This document shows, piece by piece, positions 1 to 7,862 of a stretch of 64,000 nucleotides of DNA. The DNA is from DAOOPX01 sp964653045 (GTDB taxonomy: Bacteria > Patescibacteriota > Microgenomatia > UBA1400 > PJMF01), in contig CAZZBW010000002.1 in assembly GCA_964653045.1 (NCBI GenBank), forward strand, positions 1 through 64,000, written 5' to 3'. Position numbers and translations under genes: made by a program. The notes beneath the pieces were generated by a model that was not told the origin of the DNA, made no database searches, and was given only the letters and a program-made list of their open reading frames with translations. Numbering within the stretch: position 1 is the first letter of the stretch; each line of letters begins with the position of its first letter.

Positions 1-60
1 CGTTGGTCTACTTGAATCAATTAACATAAAGTGCAATATGTATGCGACGCATACAGCAGT

Positions 61-90
61 TTGACATTAAGTCAAACTGCCAACTATACT
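61..90 (+). promoter_or_regulatory. Promoter giving a leaderless mRNA
   Basis: TTGACA at 61-66 and TATACT at 85-90 are separated by 18 bases. The ATG at 97 starts 7 bases after the -10 box, so transcription should begin at or next to the start codon. There is no ribosome-binding site. This decides the start of the first gene. Confidence 0.75.
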
Positions 91-96
91 AATTAC

Positions 97-495
97 ATGA
101 TAAAAATGATGGTAGTATCAGCCAGTTGGTCTCGAGAGAGCATGATCATGAGGCCCAAGTGGCAAGAGGTAATTAATCAAACCCAAGTCCCAATCGAGCA
201 GGTTGATTTCGATCAAAAACCAGATGTAGTGGCAAAGTTTCGTGTCCAAAATGCTAATCTGCCAGTCTGCATTGTCTTAGATCAGGATGATCATGAGTTA
301 ATTAGATTTAATGGAGAAGTAGACGTCAATAAAATAATTGAGTCCGTGCGCCACTTTGACCCAAGTCTGGCACCTAAAACTGAACCGACAACTCAAGTAC
401 CCCTCGCTCCTCAACCTAAGAAAAAAATGATTGAGACTACTACAACTTCACCAGCAGCCAAAAAATTGTGGGCAAAGTGGCACGGGAGTAATTAA
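97..495 (+). CDS. Thioredoxin-fold protein lacking the CxxC motif
   Basis: A protein of about 132 residues. Residues 4-85 follow a thioredoxin pattern: a hydrophobic strand (MMVVSASW), the helix where WCGPC would sit, the strand IEQVDFDQKPDVVAKFRV, the cis-Pro-like LPVCIVL and a final strand-helix. The active-site position reads WSRESM, so both redox cysteines are missing and disulfide chemistry is unlikely; a binding or chaperone role is inferred. The tail after residue 90 is Pro/Thr/Lys-rich and probably disordered. I chose the internal ATG at 97 because a strong promoter ends 7 bases before it; a longer frame opens at 31. It is followed by galU, which has its own promoter. Confidence 0.6.
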   Translation: MIKMMVVSASWSRESMIMRPKWQEVINQTQVPIEQVDFDQKPDVVAKFRVQNANLPVCIVLDQDDHELIRFNGEVDVNKIIESVRHFDPSLAPKTEPTTQVPLAPQPKKKMIETTTTSPAAKKLWAKWHGSN

Positions 496-537
496 GCCTA
501 ATCTTCCTAAAGTTTTCATATTGTACCGCATCAGATC

Positions 538-566
538 CTGACAACCGGACTCACAGTTGCTATACT
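538..566 (+). promoter_or_regulatory. galU promoter (leaderless)
   Basis: CTGACA at 538-543, a 17-base spacer and TATACT at 561-566. The ATG at 575 follows 8 bases after the -10 box, and no Shine-Dalgarno sequence is present. Confidence 0.75.
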
Positions 567-574
567 ACCCAATT

Positions 575-1453
575 ATGATAATCAAAAAAGCCCTAATTGC
601 CGCCGCTGGTTTTGGTACTCGCTTCCTGCCGATTACCAAAACCATTCAAAAAGAGATGTTGCCTGTTCTCAATCGGCCAACAGTTGATTACTTGGTCGAA
701 GATTTGGTTAAAGCCGGAGTGGAAGAAATCATTTTCGTCATTAATGAACACAATAAACAGTTATTACACTACTACAGTGAAAACCCCCGTTTATTTAGCT
801 ACCTAAGTAAACATGGTAAAGAAGAGCTTTATACGCAAATGGTAAAAATCCATCAACAGGCTCGGTTCCATTTTATAAAACAATCGGACACCGATCCATA
901 CGGTACCGCGACACCTCTAAAATTAGCTCAATCCCATTTAGCCAATGAACCTGCCTTTTTTGTATTTATGGGCGACGATTTCTTGTTCAACCCTAAAGGA
1001 CAATCTGAATCTGGCAAAATGCTTGAACTCTATCAAAAAAGCCAAGCTGATGGACTAATTACTTGCATCACGAAACCAAGAGCAGAGCTAGGTCTTTACG
1101 GCGTGGTTAAGCTCGGATCTCAAAATGGCTTTTCGTACTTGGACTCAATTGTCGAAAAGCCAAAGCCTGAAGAAGCACCGTCCAATCTCGTGAACATCAG
1201 CAAGTATATTCTCACTCCTGAAGTGTTCTCACTTATTGACGAACAAAAACCAGATGTAAAATCTGGTGAGCTGTATATTGTTGATACAGTGACACGTTGG
1301 GCACAATCCAAAAAAATAGTTGTTTATGAGCCCGCAGATCCTTACTTAGACTGTGGCAATGTCATGGGTTGGCTCGAAGCCAACCTCAGCGTAGCGCTAA
1401 ATCACCCAACATATGCAGATTCAACCAAAATCTTAATCAAAGAATTACTCTAA
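575..1453 (+). CDS. galU: UTP-glucose-1-phosphate uridylyltransferase
   Basis: Makes UDP-glucose from UTP and glucose 1-phosphate for surface polysaccharide synthesis in the cytoplasm. The N-terminal nucleotide-binding motif AAGFGTRFLP followed by KEMLPV (residues about 10-30) is diagnostic of GalU. Later motifs FVFMGDDF (metal-binding Asp region), VEKPKPEEAP and GELYIVDTV are also typical. The length, about 292 residues, matches the family. The start is set by the promoter at 538-566; a longer reading frame from 557 would begin inside the -10 box. The AI-2E gene converges on it with a 4-base gap. Confidence 0.92.
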   Translation: MIIKKALIAAAGFGTRFLPITKTIQKEMLPVLNRPTVDYLVEDLVKAGVEEIIFVINEHNKQLLHYYSENPRLFSYLSKHGKEELYTQMVKIHQQARFHFIKQSDTDPYGTATPLKLAQSHLANEPAFFVFMGDDFLFNPKGQSESGKMLELYQKSQADGLITCITKPRAELGLYGVVKLGSQNGFSYLDSIVEKPKPEEAPSNLVNISKYILTPEVFSLIDEQKPDVKSGELYIVDTVTRWAQSKKIVVYEPADPYLDCGNVMGWLEANLSVALNHPTYADSTKILIKELL

Positions 1454-1457
1454 GCAC

Positions 1458-2522
1458 TTAGTTGCGATATTCGTTGCGGTATACTTCAATACTGGTCATG
1501 AGAATCACCATAATTAATGGACCGTAAATTAAGCCAATGAAACCAAAAGTCTGTAGACCAGCTAAAACTGCAATCAGCATTAAAGCAGGATGAAGATTGG
1601 CATCTTTCGAAACCATCAACGGGCGCAATATATTGTCGACGCTGTTAACAACTAACATTTGCCAAATAAAGATTAACAAACCAATGATCCAATGTCCTGA
1701 GAGAATATAAATTATCGCGATTGGGACTGTTACCATACCTGTCCCCACAATTGGAAGAATCGAGAGCACCATCATCAAGAATGCCAAAAATACTGGCGTA
1801 GGCACTCCTAATATCGCCAGAAAAATTCCTCCCACTAGACCTTGAACAATACCAATTACAAAAGTGCCCTTGATGGTGTCCATCACCATTGCGTGAGAAC
1901 GACGAAAATATTGCAAAGTGGCATCAGCACTTAAAGGGCTGATGCTAATCAGAAAGTTTTTCAGTTTTTGCAAGTTGGGCAGAATAAAAAAAACTAAGAA
2001 AATTACTAAAATAAAATTAATAAAAAATATCACCGAGCTGTTACCAACCACCCAAATAGAGTTAACTAAAATGTTTCGCAACGGAATAAGTAGGTCATTT
2101 AAAGATTGGATGATTAATTGTTGATTAATTTGAATATCTAGCAACGGAATTTGGATATTAAATCCTTGGTTTTGCTCTATCCAACCTTGCCAGTCAGTTT
2201 GACCGTAGCTTGATTGAAGGAGCGAGATAGCTTCAACCACTTGATTGAGTAAGCTTCGGATAAAAACAACCATCGGCACAATTAAAACAAACAAACTAAA
2301 TATTACAGTAATTGGAGTTGCAACCCATGCTGGCTTTGGAAAAAGTTTTTTTAGCGAGCAGTGAATCGGCCAAATAATCACCGAAAAAACAAAACTGCTA
2401 AATATCAGACCAACATAGTCTTTCACCATATATGCGGTGAGAATAATGACCAGCGCAAAAAAAATGAAGAATATTTGGGTGTGATATTTTGAATTTTTTT
2501 TGCGCAAAAAATTTGTCAACAT
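1458..2522 (-). CDS. AI-2E family transporter (permease)
   Basis: A 354-residue membrane protein with about eight hydrophobic segments, matching the AI-2E/PerM family in length and layout: two N-terminal helices, a soluble loop at about 95-150, and a C-terminal bundle with the typical GVPTPVFLAFLMMVLSILPIVGTG and GFIGLIYGPLIMV segments. Family members export small signals or act as ion/proton antiporters; the substrate cannot be told from sequence. Its promoter (TTGTGT-18-TATACT) ends 9 bases before the ATG and overlaps the promoter of the divergent gene at 2591. Confidence 0.85.
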   Translation of the reverse strand: MLTNFLRKKNSKYHTQIFFIFFALVIILTAYMVKDYVGLIFSSFVFSVIIWPIHCSLKKLFPKPAWVATPITVIFSLFVLIVPMVVFIRSLLNQVVEAISLLQSSYGQTDWQGWIEQNQGFNIQIPLLDIQINQQLIIQSLNDLLIPLRNILVNSIWVVGNSSVIFFINFILVIFLVFFILPNLQKLKNFLISISPLSADATLQYFRRSHAMVMDTIKGTFVIGIVQGLVGGIFLAILGVPTPVFLAFLMMVLSILPIVGTGMVTVPIAIIYILSGHWIIGLLIFIWQMLVVNSVDNILRPLMVSKDANLHPALMLIAVLAGLQTFGFIGLIYGPLIMVILMTSIEVYRNEYRN

Positions 2523-2531
2523 ATATATTTT

Positions 2532-2582
2532 AGTATAAACTATCTGCTACTCTTGACACAAGAGGTGAAGTTGAGGCACAAT
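2532..2582. promoter_or_regulatory. Back-to-back divergent promoters with overlapping -35 boxes
   Basis: Minus strand: TTGTGT (2556-2561) and TATACT (2532-2537), 18 bases apart, ending 9 bases before the ATG at 2522. Plus strand: TTGACA (2553-2558) and a weak CACAAT (2577-2582), ending 8 bases before the ATG at 2591. The two -35 boxes overlap within CTTGACACAAG, so the polymerases should exclude each other. Confidence 0.55.
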
Positions 2583-2590
2583 AGGAGGCA

Positions 2591-3469
2591 ATGTCCATCT
2601 GCAATTTAGATTACATCAATCGCCTCGAGCAAATTGAACCCACTGCTTCTCCAACCACGCTCAATTCTCCAAACAAAACGCGCTTGGTCGTTCCAACACT
2701 TATTTTACTAAGCATGCTTACTTTTGGTGGTGTTAAACTTTTTAATAACTTTCAATCACAAAATCACCAACAGTTAATTGCGCCCATTTCCCAAGATAAT
2801 GTAATTAATCAAAACCTAGCCGCAAACGATAATAATTCTCAAAACGAAACAAGTATGCTTGGCCAGTTAGTCGAAGACGACTCACCACTCACTGCCAGAG
2901 TCGCCGGAGTGAGCACAGAAAATGCTCGCCAAGAAGACCAAACCGGTGAGTTTGGACTTCTTGAAGAAAAAATACAGTGTCAAAAACAGCTAATTTTTAG
3001 TTTGGGAGATATTGAGAGTGAGACGAGCGCCCACCCCGCTGACGAGTTCAACTGGGTGGGCGCTCTAGATGTGTTACCTGAGTATCCCACGCCCTTCATC
3101 GTTAGTGAAAATCAAGCTGATGAATTTCCCTGGAGAACCCTGCTCCCCAATGCAGAACCAATCGTCATCAACTTTGAGTGGCCCAGTGCTACCACTGCCC
3201 CACTAGAAATGACTGTTGGTTGGAGGACCGGTACACAAGGAACGAAAGCGATCTCTGTCATGCTCAACAACCAAGCCTCCAACCCCTCTCCTGCTTACGA
3301 GACAAAGCTTGAGCACAGTAACTGGCAGCAAATGCAGCTGGTTGAAAGCTCCTTTGCTCTAGATGGTCTGGCACTTGGTCAAAATCAGCTCACTGTCAAA
3401 CCCATCATCAATTCTGGAGATCCGATTGTCTGGGATTATCTAAGGTTGGAGTTATTAAACTGCCCCTAA
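2591..3469 (+). CDS. Membrane-anchored protein with a predicted beta-sandwich domain
   Basis: 292 residues. A short cytoplasmic N-terminus is followed by one hydrophobic segment at about 38-53 (LVVPTLILLSMLTFGGVKLF), an Asn/Gln-rich linker, and an extracellular C-terminal half (about 165-292) of alternating strands ending in VWDYLRLELL. That half resembles galactose-binding-like or lyase-associated beta sandwiches in rhythm, but no family is recognised. Its place before a glycosyltransferase suggests a surface role. AGGAGG lies only 2 bases before the ATG, too close to act as a normal ribosome site. Confidence 0.6.
   Translation: MSICNLDYINRLEQIEPTASPTTLNSPNKTRLVVPTLILLSMLTFGGVKLFNNFQSQNHQQLIAPISQDNVINQNLAANDNNSQNETSMLGQLVEDDSPLTARVAGVSTENARQEDQTGEFGLLEEKIQCQKQLIFSLGDIESETSAHPADEFNWVGALDVLPEYPTPFIVSENQADEFPWRTLLPNAEPIVINFEWPSATTAPLEMTVGWRTGTQGTKAISVMLNNQASNPSPAYETKLEHSNWQQMQLVESSFALDGLALGQNQLTVKPIINSGDPIVWDYLRLELLNCP
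3025..3065. repeat. Intragenic inverted repeat, 12-bp perfect arms
   Basis: Arms GAGCGCCCACCC (3025-3036) and GGGTGGGCGCTC (3054-3065) with a 17-base loop, inside the coding region of the 2591 gene. It is much richer in GC than its surroundings. Confidence 0.85.
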
Positions 3470-3483
3470 TTTGGTCATGCTGA

Positions 3484-3489
3484 TATAAT
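3484..3489 (+). promoter_or_regulatory. -10 box for a leaderless glycosyltransferase mRNA
   Basis: TATAAT at 3484-3489 ends 8 bases before the ATG at 3498. The -35 region is poor and there is no ribosome site. Confidence 0.55.
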
Positions 3490-3497
3490 ATAGGCTT

Positions 3498-4220
3498 ATG
3501 ATGCAGCTCGAGAGTCTCTCCCTGTTTTTTCCAGCATTCAACGAAGAGCAAAATATTCAAGCGCAGCTGAACCACGCCCTTGAAGTAGTACCCTCAATTG
3601 CTAAGCAATACGAAATGATCGTGATTGACGATGGCTCTACAGATCAAACAGAATCGATTGTACAAAAGATGATGGTTAGTCATCCTCAAATTAAGCTTAT
3701 TTCCCATCCCAAAAATCGAGGTTATGGCGCTGCCTTGAAGTCGGGATTCAAGGCAGCGCAGTACTCACGGATTTTCTTCACTGATGCTGACCTGCAATTT
3801 GATTTGAAAGAACTGAGCGAGTTCATTCCCTTCACCGCTCAGTATCAAGCCATTCTTGGTTATCGTCGTACCCGAGCCGAGGGTAAAGGCCGAGCCTTTA
3901 ACGCCAAGTTGTTCAAAGTATTTATTGACTTGCTCTTCCGCGTCCACGTCAAAGACATCGACTGTGCCTTCAAATTATTTGACGCTCGATTGATTCACTC
4001 AATCGAGCTGGAATCAAATGGTGCTTTTATCTCGGCCGAACTGCTTTACAAGCTGAAAAAACAAGGTACGAACTTCAAACAAATCCCCGTCACTCATCAT
4101 CCACGCTTGCGCGGCAACCCCACGGGTGCCAATATCAAAGTAATCATTAAAGCTGGTCTAGAAGCCATCAAGCTTTATCTGAAGATAAAGCTCCACCGTC
4201 TCCAAGCCCATCAATGGTAA
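3498..4220 (+). CDS. Family 2 glycosyltransferase, polyprenyl-phosphate type
   Basis: 240 residues with a complete GT-A fold of the dolichyl/undecaprenyl-phosphate mannose or glucose synthase type: FFPAFNEEQNI at the N-terminus, VIDDGSTDQT (residues about 40-50), NRGYGAALKSGF, and the DxD-like DADLQFD at about 95. No C-terminal membrane helix is present, so it is a soluble or peripheral enzyme. It probably charges a lipid carrier with a sugar used by membrane glycosyltransferases such as the TMTC-like protein at 34.7 kb (inference). Confidence 0.88.
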   Translation: MMQLESLSLFFPAFNEEQNIQAQLNHALEVVPSIAKQYEMIVIDDGSTDQTESIVQKMMVSHPQIKLISHPKNRGYGAALKSGFKAAQYSRIFFTDADLQFDLKELSEFIPFTAQYQAILGYRRTRAEGKGRAFNAKLFKVFIDLLFRVHVKDIDCAFKLFDARLIHSIELESNGAFISAELLYKLKKQGTNFKQIPVTHHPRLRGNPTGANIKVIIKAGLEAIKLYLKIKLHRLQAHQW

Positions 4221-4232
4221 AATATTCTTACG

Positions 4233-4293
4233 GAAGCGTCGCACCTGCCCGCAATGCATACGCATAGCGTTGCAGGCGGGTAGCGGTCAATTG
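4233..4293 (+). repeat. tRNA-Ser 5' fragment split by a 37-bp palindromic repeat
   Basis: 4233-4244 begins as GGAAGCGTCGCA, the first 12 bases of the intact tRNA-Ser at 4353. It is interrupted by a 37-base quasi-palindrome (4244-4280, CCTGCCCGCAATGC...GCAGGCGGG) and resumes with TAGCGGTCAATTG (4281-4293), the next 13 bases of the tRNA. It cannot form a tRNA. An exact reverse complement of the 37-mer lies at 4458-4494, and a near copy is inserted at the same tRNA position at 13206-13241. Confidence 0.85.
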
Positions 4294-4306
4294 AAAAACA
4301 CTACAA

Positions 4307-4336
4307 CTGACAACCATACTGAAATTAGACTAGAAT
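4307..4336 (+). promoter_or_regulatory. Probable tRNA-Ser promoter
   Basis: CTGACA at 4307-4312, an 18-base spacer and TAGAAT at 4331-4336, about 16 bases before the mature tRNA 5' end. It lies between the split tRNA fragment and the intact tRNA. Confidence 0.45.
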
Positions 4337-4352
4337 TAACAAGTAGAAAAAA

Positions 4353-4440
4353 GGAAGCGTCGCATAGCGGTCAATTGCACCGGTCTTGAAAACCGGAACC
4401 CGCAAGGGTTTCGTGGGTTCGAATCCCACCGCTTCCGCCA
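4353..4440 (+). tRNA. tRNA-Ser (anticodon UGA)
   Basis: 88 bases with acceptor GGAAGCG/CGCTTCC, anticodon stem CCGGT/ACCGG around loop CTTGAAA (anticodon TGA), a long class II variable arm, T-arm GTGGG-TTCGAAT-CCCAC, and an encoded discriminator G and CCA. It reads UCN serine codons. It is flanked by inverted 37-base repeats (4244-4280 and 4458-4494). Confidence 0.95.
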
Positions 4441-4457
4441 GGAAAGGTGGGATGAGA

Positions 4458-4494
4458 CCCGCCTGCAACGCTATGCGTATGCATTGCGGGCAGG
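4458..4494 (-). repeat. Inverted copy of the 37-bp palindromic repeat
   Basis: Exact reverse complement of 4244-4280. Just downstream, 4518-4538 (GGGAATCCCACCACTTCCGCC) resembles the 3' end of tRNA-Ser with changes, so the 3' flank also carries a decayed tRNA piece. The whole of 4233-4538 looks like a tRNA gene bracketed by a repeat inserted into tRNA duplicates. Confidence 0.85.
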
Positions 4495-4585
4495 AGTTTA
4501 CTCTGAATTAGATTCAGGGAATCCCACCACTTCCGCCGCAACAATCGTTACCACTACCGTTTCAAAAAAATTAAATACAATTGAT

Positions 4586-5401
4586 ATGACGCATAACAAG
4601 ATCAGCTTGAATCCCTCCAAAACTCTGATTATAACTTGTTTGCTCATCATATTGTTTTCTTGGTCAATATTTATATTGATCCAAAATCTACAGCTGCAGA
4701 AACAAATTGAGCAACAGAATTCCTTGATCAGAACTCAAGCTCACGTAATTCAACAAAAAAATAATCAAACATCTCCAGAAGAAGTGATAAAACAAAAAGA
4801 AATAAATTTTTTCGTCAATGAAGTTCTTCCCAATTACCCAAATCTAATCGATACTGCCAAAGAGCAAATATTAGATGTTTTTGTTTTTTCTACTCAAAAT
4901 AAAACGAGCGGTCGGCTAGTAGAAGCAGGAAATCCTGAAAACAAGTCTTATTACTTAATTTCAGATCAAGTACAAACTAGACTAAGAGACGTAATGATTT
5001 CAAACTTGGGGGAAAACACTGTTTGTTCAAACTCCAAATTCATGACATTCGGCAATGATGCTGGTTTAGTGAGAAATTTAAAAGACGATAATGGCTACAT
5101 CATCATTGCCGGAGAGCATTGTCAAACATACAGCGGAGAAAATTCCATTGCGGTATATTCCTTGAGCACTGGGAATAAAATTAACTTAACAGGCAGATTC
5201 ACTGTTCCTGGGACTCGTTGGAGTGGCACAACTAATAATGGTACAGCTACCGGCATGCTTGTAGGTGTGTATGGAGATTTTGATCCAATTTTAGTTGTTA
5301 GTTATGGATCTCAATCAGGGGCGATGGACAGTGACATCAATCTCCTTGCATTTTTTGATTTGCAAACTGGCAAGCTCATGAGCACGCAAAAATTTGATTA
5401 A
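4586..5401 (+). CDS. Membrane-anchored protein of unknown function, possibly truncated
   Basis: 271 residues from the ATG at 4586. A single helix at about 12-35 (TLIITCLLIILFSWSIFILI) is followed by a short coiled-coil-like Gln-rich stretch and an extracellular domain of about 200 residues with no recognised family. The reading frame is open from 4484, but the extra N-terminus falls in repeat and tRNA-remnant sequence, so the internal ATG is preferred. The frame continues after the TAA at 5399 for 29 sense codons (DGFTETPMLEEGFYPLGKSY...) to a TGA, which suggests a recent nonsense mutation removing the C-terminus. Confidence 0.6.
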   Translation: MTHNKISLNPSKTLIITCLLIILFSWSIFILIQNLQLQKQIEQQNSLIRTQAHVIQQKNNQTSPEEVIKQKEINFFVNEVLPNYPNLIDTAKEQILDVFVFSTQNKTSGRLVEAGNPENKSYYLISDQVQTRLRDVMISNLGENTVCSNSKFMTFGNDAGLVRNLKDDNGYIIIAGEHCQTYSGENSIAVYSLSTGNKINLTGRFTVPGTRWSGTTNNGTATGMLVGVYGDFDPILVVSYGSQSGAMDSDINLLAFFDLQTGKLMSTQKFD

Positions 5402-5572
5402 GATGGCTTTACAGAAACACCGATGCTTGAAGAAGGTTTTTATCCATTGGGCAAATCTTATCAAGATGGCTTCGCGATTAAAGAAAACTGATTGCACATT
5501 GTTTCCAATTGACTACAATCCTATTCATCATCTAAGATATCAGGACGCATATGTGAAGTTTCTAGGATATCT

Positions 5573-6790
5573 ATGAAAATTTTAAGTAGTATCTTCATGG
5601 CTCTGGGTTTTATCTTTTTTACCTCCACAATTCAGGTTGCACAAGCTCAAGTAACGACTCAAGACGTGTATTTTTTCTGGGGAGACGGTTGCCCGCACTG
5701 CATGAAGCTCAAACCACTGATGGAAGAGTGGAAAAACACATACCCACAATTACGGTTTGGCAGCTACGAAGTTTACAACAATCCTGAGAACCGCGAGACC
5801 ATGACCGAGATGGCGGAAAAACTGAACGTTAAAAACTTGGGAGTGCCGCTAACAATTGTGGGAGATCAAGCATTTGTCGGTTTTTTGAACGAGGAAACAA
5901 CTGGCAGAGAGATTGAGACCGCTATTCAACAGCTCGTTCAAAAAACCGACACCGCAGACACAGCGGAAATAATCACATCTCCCACTCCCTCTCCCTCACC
6001 AACGCCGACCGTTGCGTTAACTCAAATTGAACAGATTCAAGATTCAAGTATCAAGTTACCCATATTTGGCCGAATCGATCCTAACTTAATCTCCATCCCC
6101 TTGGTGACAGTTATGATTGCTGCCCTGGATGGCTTCAATCCTTGCGCCATGTGGGCATTGGTTTTCTTGATTAGCTTGCTACTCGGATTAAAAGATAGAA
6201 AAAGAATGTGGATTTTGGGTGCCACCTTCATCGTCACTTCCGGACTGGTATACTTTTTGTTTCTATCTGCCTGGCTTAATTTGTTTTTGTTTGTAGGTAT
6301 GATTTTCTGGGTCAGATTGGGAATTGGTCTGTTAGCGCTGGGGGCTGGCGGATACTATCTCAAAACCGCCCTAGAAAAGAAAGACACCGAGTGCAAAGTT
6401 ACCGCCAGCCCCCAGCGTCGACAAGTTTTTGAAAGACTGAAAGATTTGACTCAACAAAAACAATTTATTATCGCTTTCTTAGGCATTATTGCTTTAGCAA
6501 TCGCTGTTAACTTAGTGGAGCTATTTTGTTCTGCTGGTCTGCCCGCTGTTTACACCCAAATTCTGACCTTAAATCAATTGCCCACCTGGCAATATTATAG
6601 CTATCTAGTTCTCTATATTTTGATTTTCATGCTCGACGACCTTATTGTTTTTTTTACCGCAATGTTCACTCTCAAAATCACTGGATTGGAAGGTAAATAC
6701 GCTCGTTACTCTCACATCATCGGCGGAGTGTTGATGCTGATTATTGGTTTATTAATGCTGTTTAAACCGGAGTGGTTAAGTTTCAGTTAA
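5573..6790 (+). CDS. Exported thioredoxin domain fused to a CcdA/DsbD-like membrane domain
   Basis: 405 residues. A signal peptide (1-25) precedes a thioredoxin domain with active site WGDGCPHC (about 38-45) and cis-Pro GVPLTIV. A Pro/Thr linker near 135 leads to a six-helix membrane domain carrying two conserved cysteines, in GFNPCAMW and VELFCSAGLP, like the CcdA/DsbD electron-transfer module. The likely role is passing reducing power across the membrane to exported thiols, or disulfide formation. It is a known architecture for this superfamily; the partner proteins are not in the window. Confidence 0.82.
   Translation: MKILSSIFMALGFIFFTSTIQVAQAQVTTQDVYFFWGDGCPHCMKLKPLMEEWKNTYPQLRFGSYEVYNNPENRETMTEMAEKLNVKNLGVPLTIVGDQAFVGFLNEETTGREIETAIQQLVQKTDTADTAEIITSPTPSPSPTPTVALTQIEQIQDSSIKLPIFGRIDPNLISIPLVTVMIAALDGFNPCAMWALVFLISLLLGLKDRKRMWILGATFIVTSGLVYFLFLSAWLNLFLFVGMIFWVRLGIGLLALGAGGYYLKTALEKKDTECKVTASPQRRQVFERLKDLTQQKQFIIAFLGIIALAIAVNLVELFCSAGLPAVYTQILTLNQLPTWQYYSYLVLYILIFMLDDLIVFFTAMFTLKITGLEGKYARYSHIIGGVLMLIIGLLMLFKPEWLSFS
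6336..6417. repeat. Intragenic inverted repeat, 16-bp perfect arms
   Basis: Arms at 6336-6351 (CGCTGGGGGCTGGCGG) and 6402-6417 with a 50-base loop, inside the membrane domain of the 5573 gene. Confidence 0.85.
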
Positions 6791-6798
6791 TCGAAGAA

Positions 6799-7818
6799 TT
6801 AGATAAAATTTGGTGAAACTTGATTCACATTGATCACTCCAGCCAAAATCATTGCCAAGCGGTCGATACCTAGGCCAACGCCGGCCAAATTATTTTTGGC
6901 GTTGATTTTAACCGCTTGGAGAAAGTCGGTATCGCAATGAAAATTTTGGCCACCCATCTGAAGTTGCGCTAGTTGTTGAACGAAAACTTGTTCGAGTTTT
7001 TTTTCGTCAGTTTCTTCAACACAACCATTGGCAATTTCCAAGCCAGATATGTACAACTCGAAACGCTGGGCAAAAAGAGGTCGGTCCTGCTGTGTTTTCG
7101 CCATCGGCGAAAGCACAGCAGGAAAATCAGTCAGAAAAAACGGTTCTTTCGGCAAGTGTGGTTCAACTTCATTGAGAAGCACCTGATTAAAAACTGGCTC
7201 AAACTCTTTCTGGTCAATATGATACTTATTTCGCTCTGCAAACTGGAAAAGTAACTGATGATCCTCTAGTATCTCGGCTAAGTTTAGCTGACAATGTTGA
7301 GCAAACAACTCAATTAGCGACAGTTGTAACCACGGTTGTTCGAGTGCATAATTAGTATTCTGGTACACGAACTCATTACTTGCTGGACTTTTCTCAATCG
7401 TTTTTAATGCCTGGTGACAAAAGATGAACAATCCTTGTGTTTCCTTCATCAGAAACTCCAATGACTGGTGAAATCGGTACCATTCTAACATCAGAAACTC
7501 TGGCTGATGCTGGTCGCCACTCGCCTCAAGATTGCGAAAACTGTGACCTATGGCATAACTTTCTCCTAAACCTTGAGCAATCAGTTTTTTAAAGTTTTGC
7601 TCGGGAGAAGTGGCTAAAAACAGTTGTTGTTTGATGTCGTTTTGTTGCCAAGTGGTGTGAAACACACCAATGTTGGGCTCGAGCATCGGTGCTCGAGCCA
7701 AAATCGGTACTTGCGCCTCAATCAAACCCCGATTGTCAAAAAACTCTCGTACTGCCCGCGCAACTATTTGTCTGGTGATAAATCCCCGCCAGTGGGAATC
7801 GTCTAAATTTTTTTTCAT
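6799..7818 (-). CDS. Class II lysyl-tRNA synthetase-like protein (EpmA/GenX type)
   Basis: 339 residues comprising only the class II catalytic core of LysRS. Motif 1 region (FFDNRGLIEAQVPIL), motif 2 (HSFRNLEASGDQHQPEFLMLEWY, near 95-115) and motif 3 (GLGIDRLAMILAG, near 315) are all present, but the N-terminal anticodon-binding OB fold is absent. This is the layout of EpmA, which attaches beta-lysine to elongation factor P. No EF-P or lysine aminomutase gene is in the window, so the substrate is uncertain. It is divergent from the ATP-grasp gene, with 44 bases between the starts. Confidence 0.75.
   Translation of the reverse strand: MKKNLDDSHWRGFITRQIVARAVREFFDNRGLIEAQVPILARAPMLEPNIGVFHTTWQQNDIKQQLFLATSPEQNFKKLIAQGLGESYAIGHSFRNLEASGDQHQPEFLMLEWYRFHQSLEFLMKETQGLFIFCHQALKTIEKSPASNEFVYQNTNYALEQPWLQLSLIELFAQHCQLNLAEILEDHQLLFQFAERNKYHIDQKEFEPVFNQVLLNEVEPHLPKEPFFLTDFPAVLSPMAKTQQDRPLFAQRFELYISGLEIANGCVEETDEKKLEQVFVQQLAQLQMGGQNFHCDTDFLQAVKINAKNNLAGVGLGIDRLAMILAGVINVNQVSPNFI
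7086..7122. repeat. Intragenic inverted repeat, 17-bp arms
   Basis: CCTGCTGTGTTTTCGCC (7086-7102) pairs with 7106-7122 with one mismatch and a 3-base loop, inside the EpmA-like gene. Confidence 0.85.
7676..7699. repeat. Intragenic inverted repeat, 10-bp perfect arms
   Basis: GGCTCGAGCA (7676-7685), loop TCGG, TGCTCGAGCC (7690-7699), inside the EpmA-like gene. Confidence 0.8.
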
Positions 7819-7862
7819 GCTTTATTTTTGCAAAAAAAAACCTAGAATACTACCACCAATCA

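Noticed and set aside
4233..4293. Possible intron-containing tRNA-Ser
   Set aside because: The split lies in the D-arm and the sequence stops after the D-arm; there is no anticodon or T-arm, so no tRNA can form.
5394..5576. 60-residue reading frame between two genes
   Set aside because: Basic, low-quality composition and no ribosome site; the other frame, continuing the upstream protein, reads more like protein.
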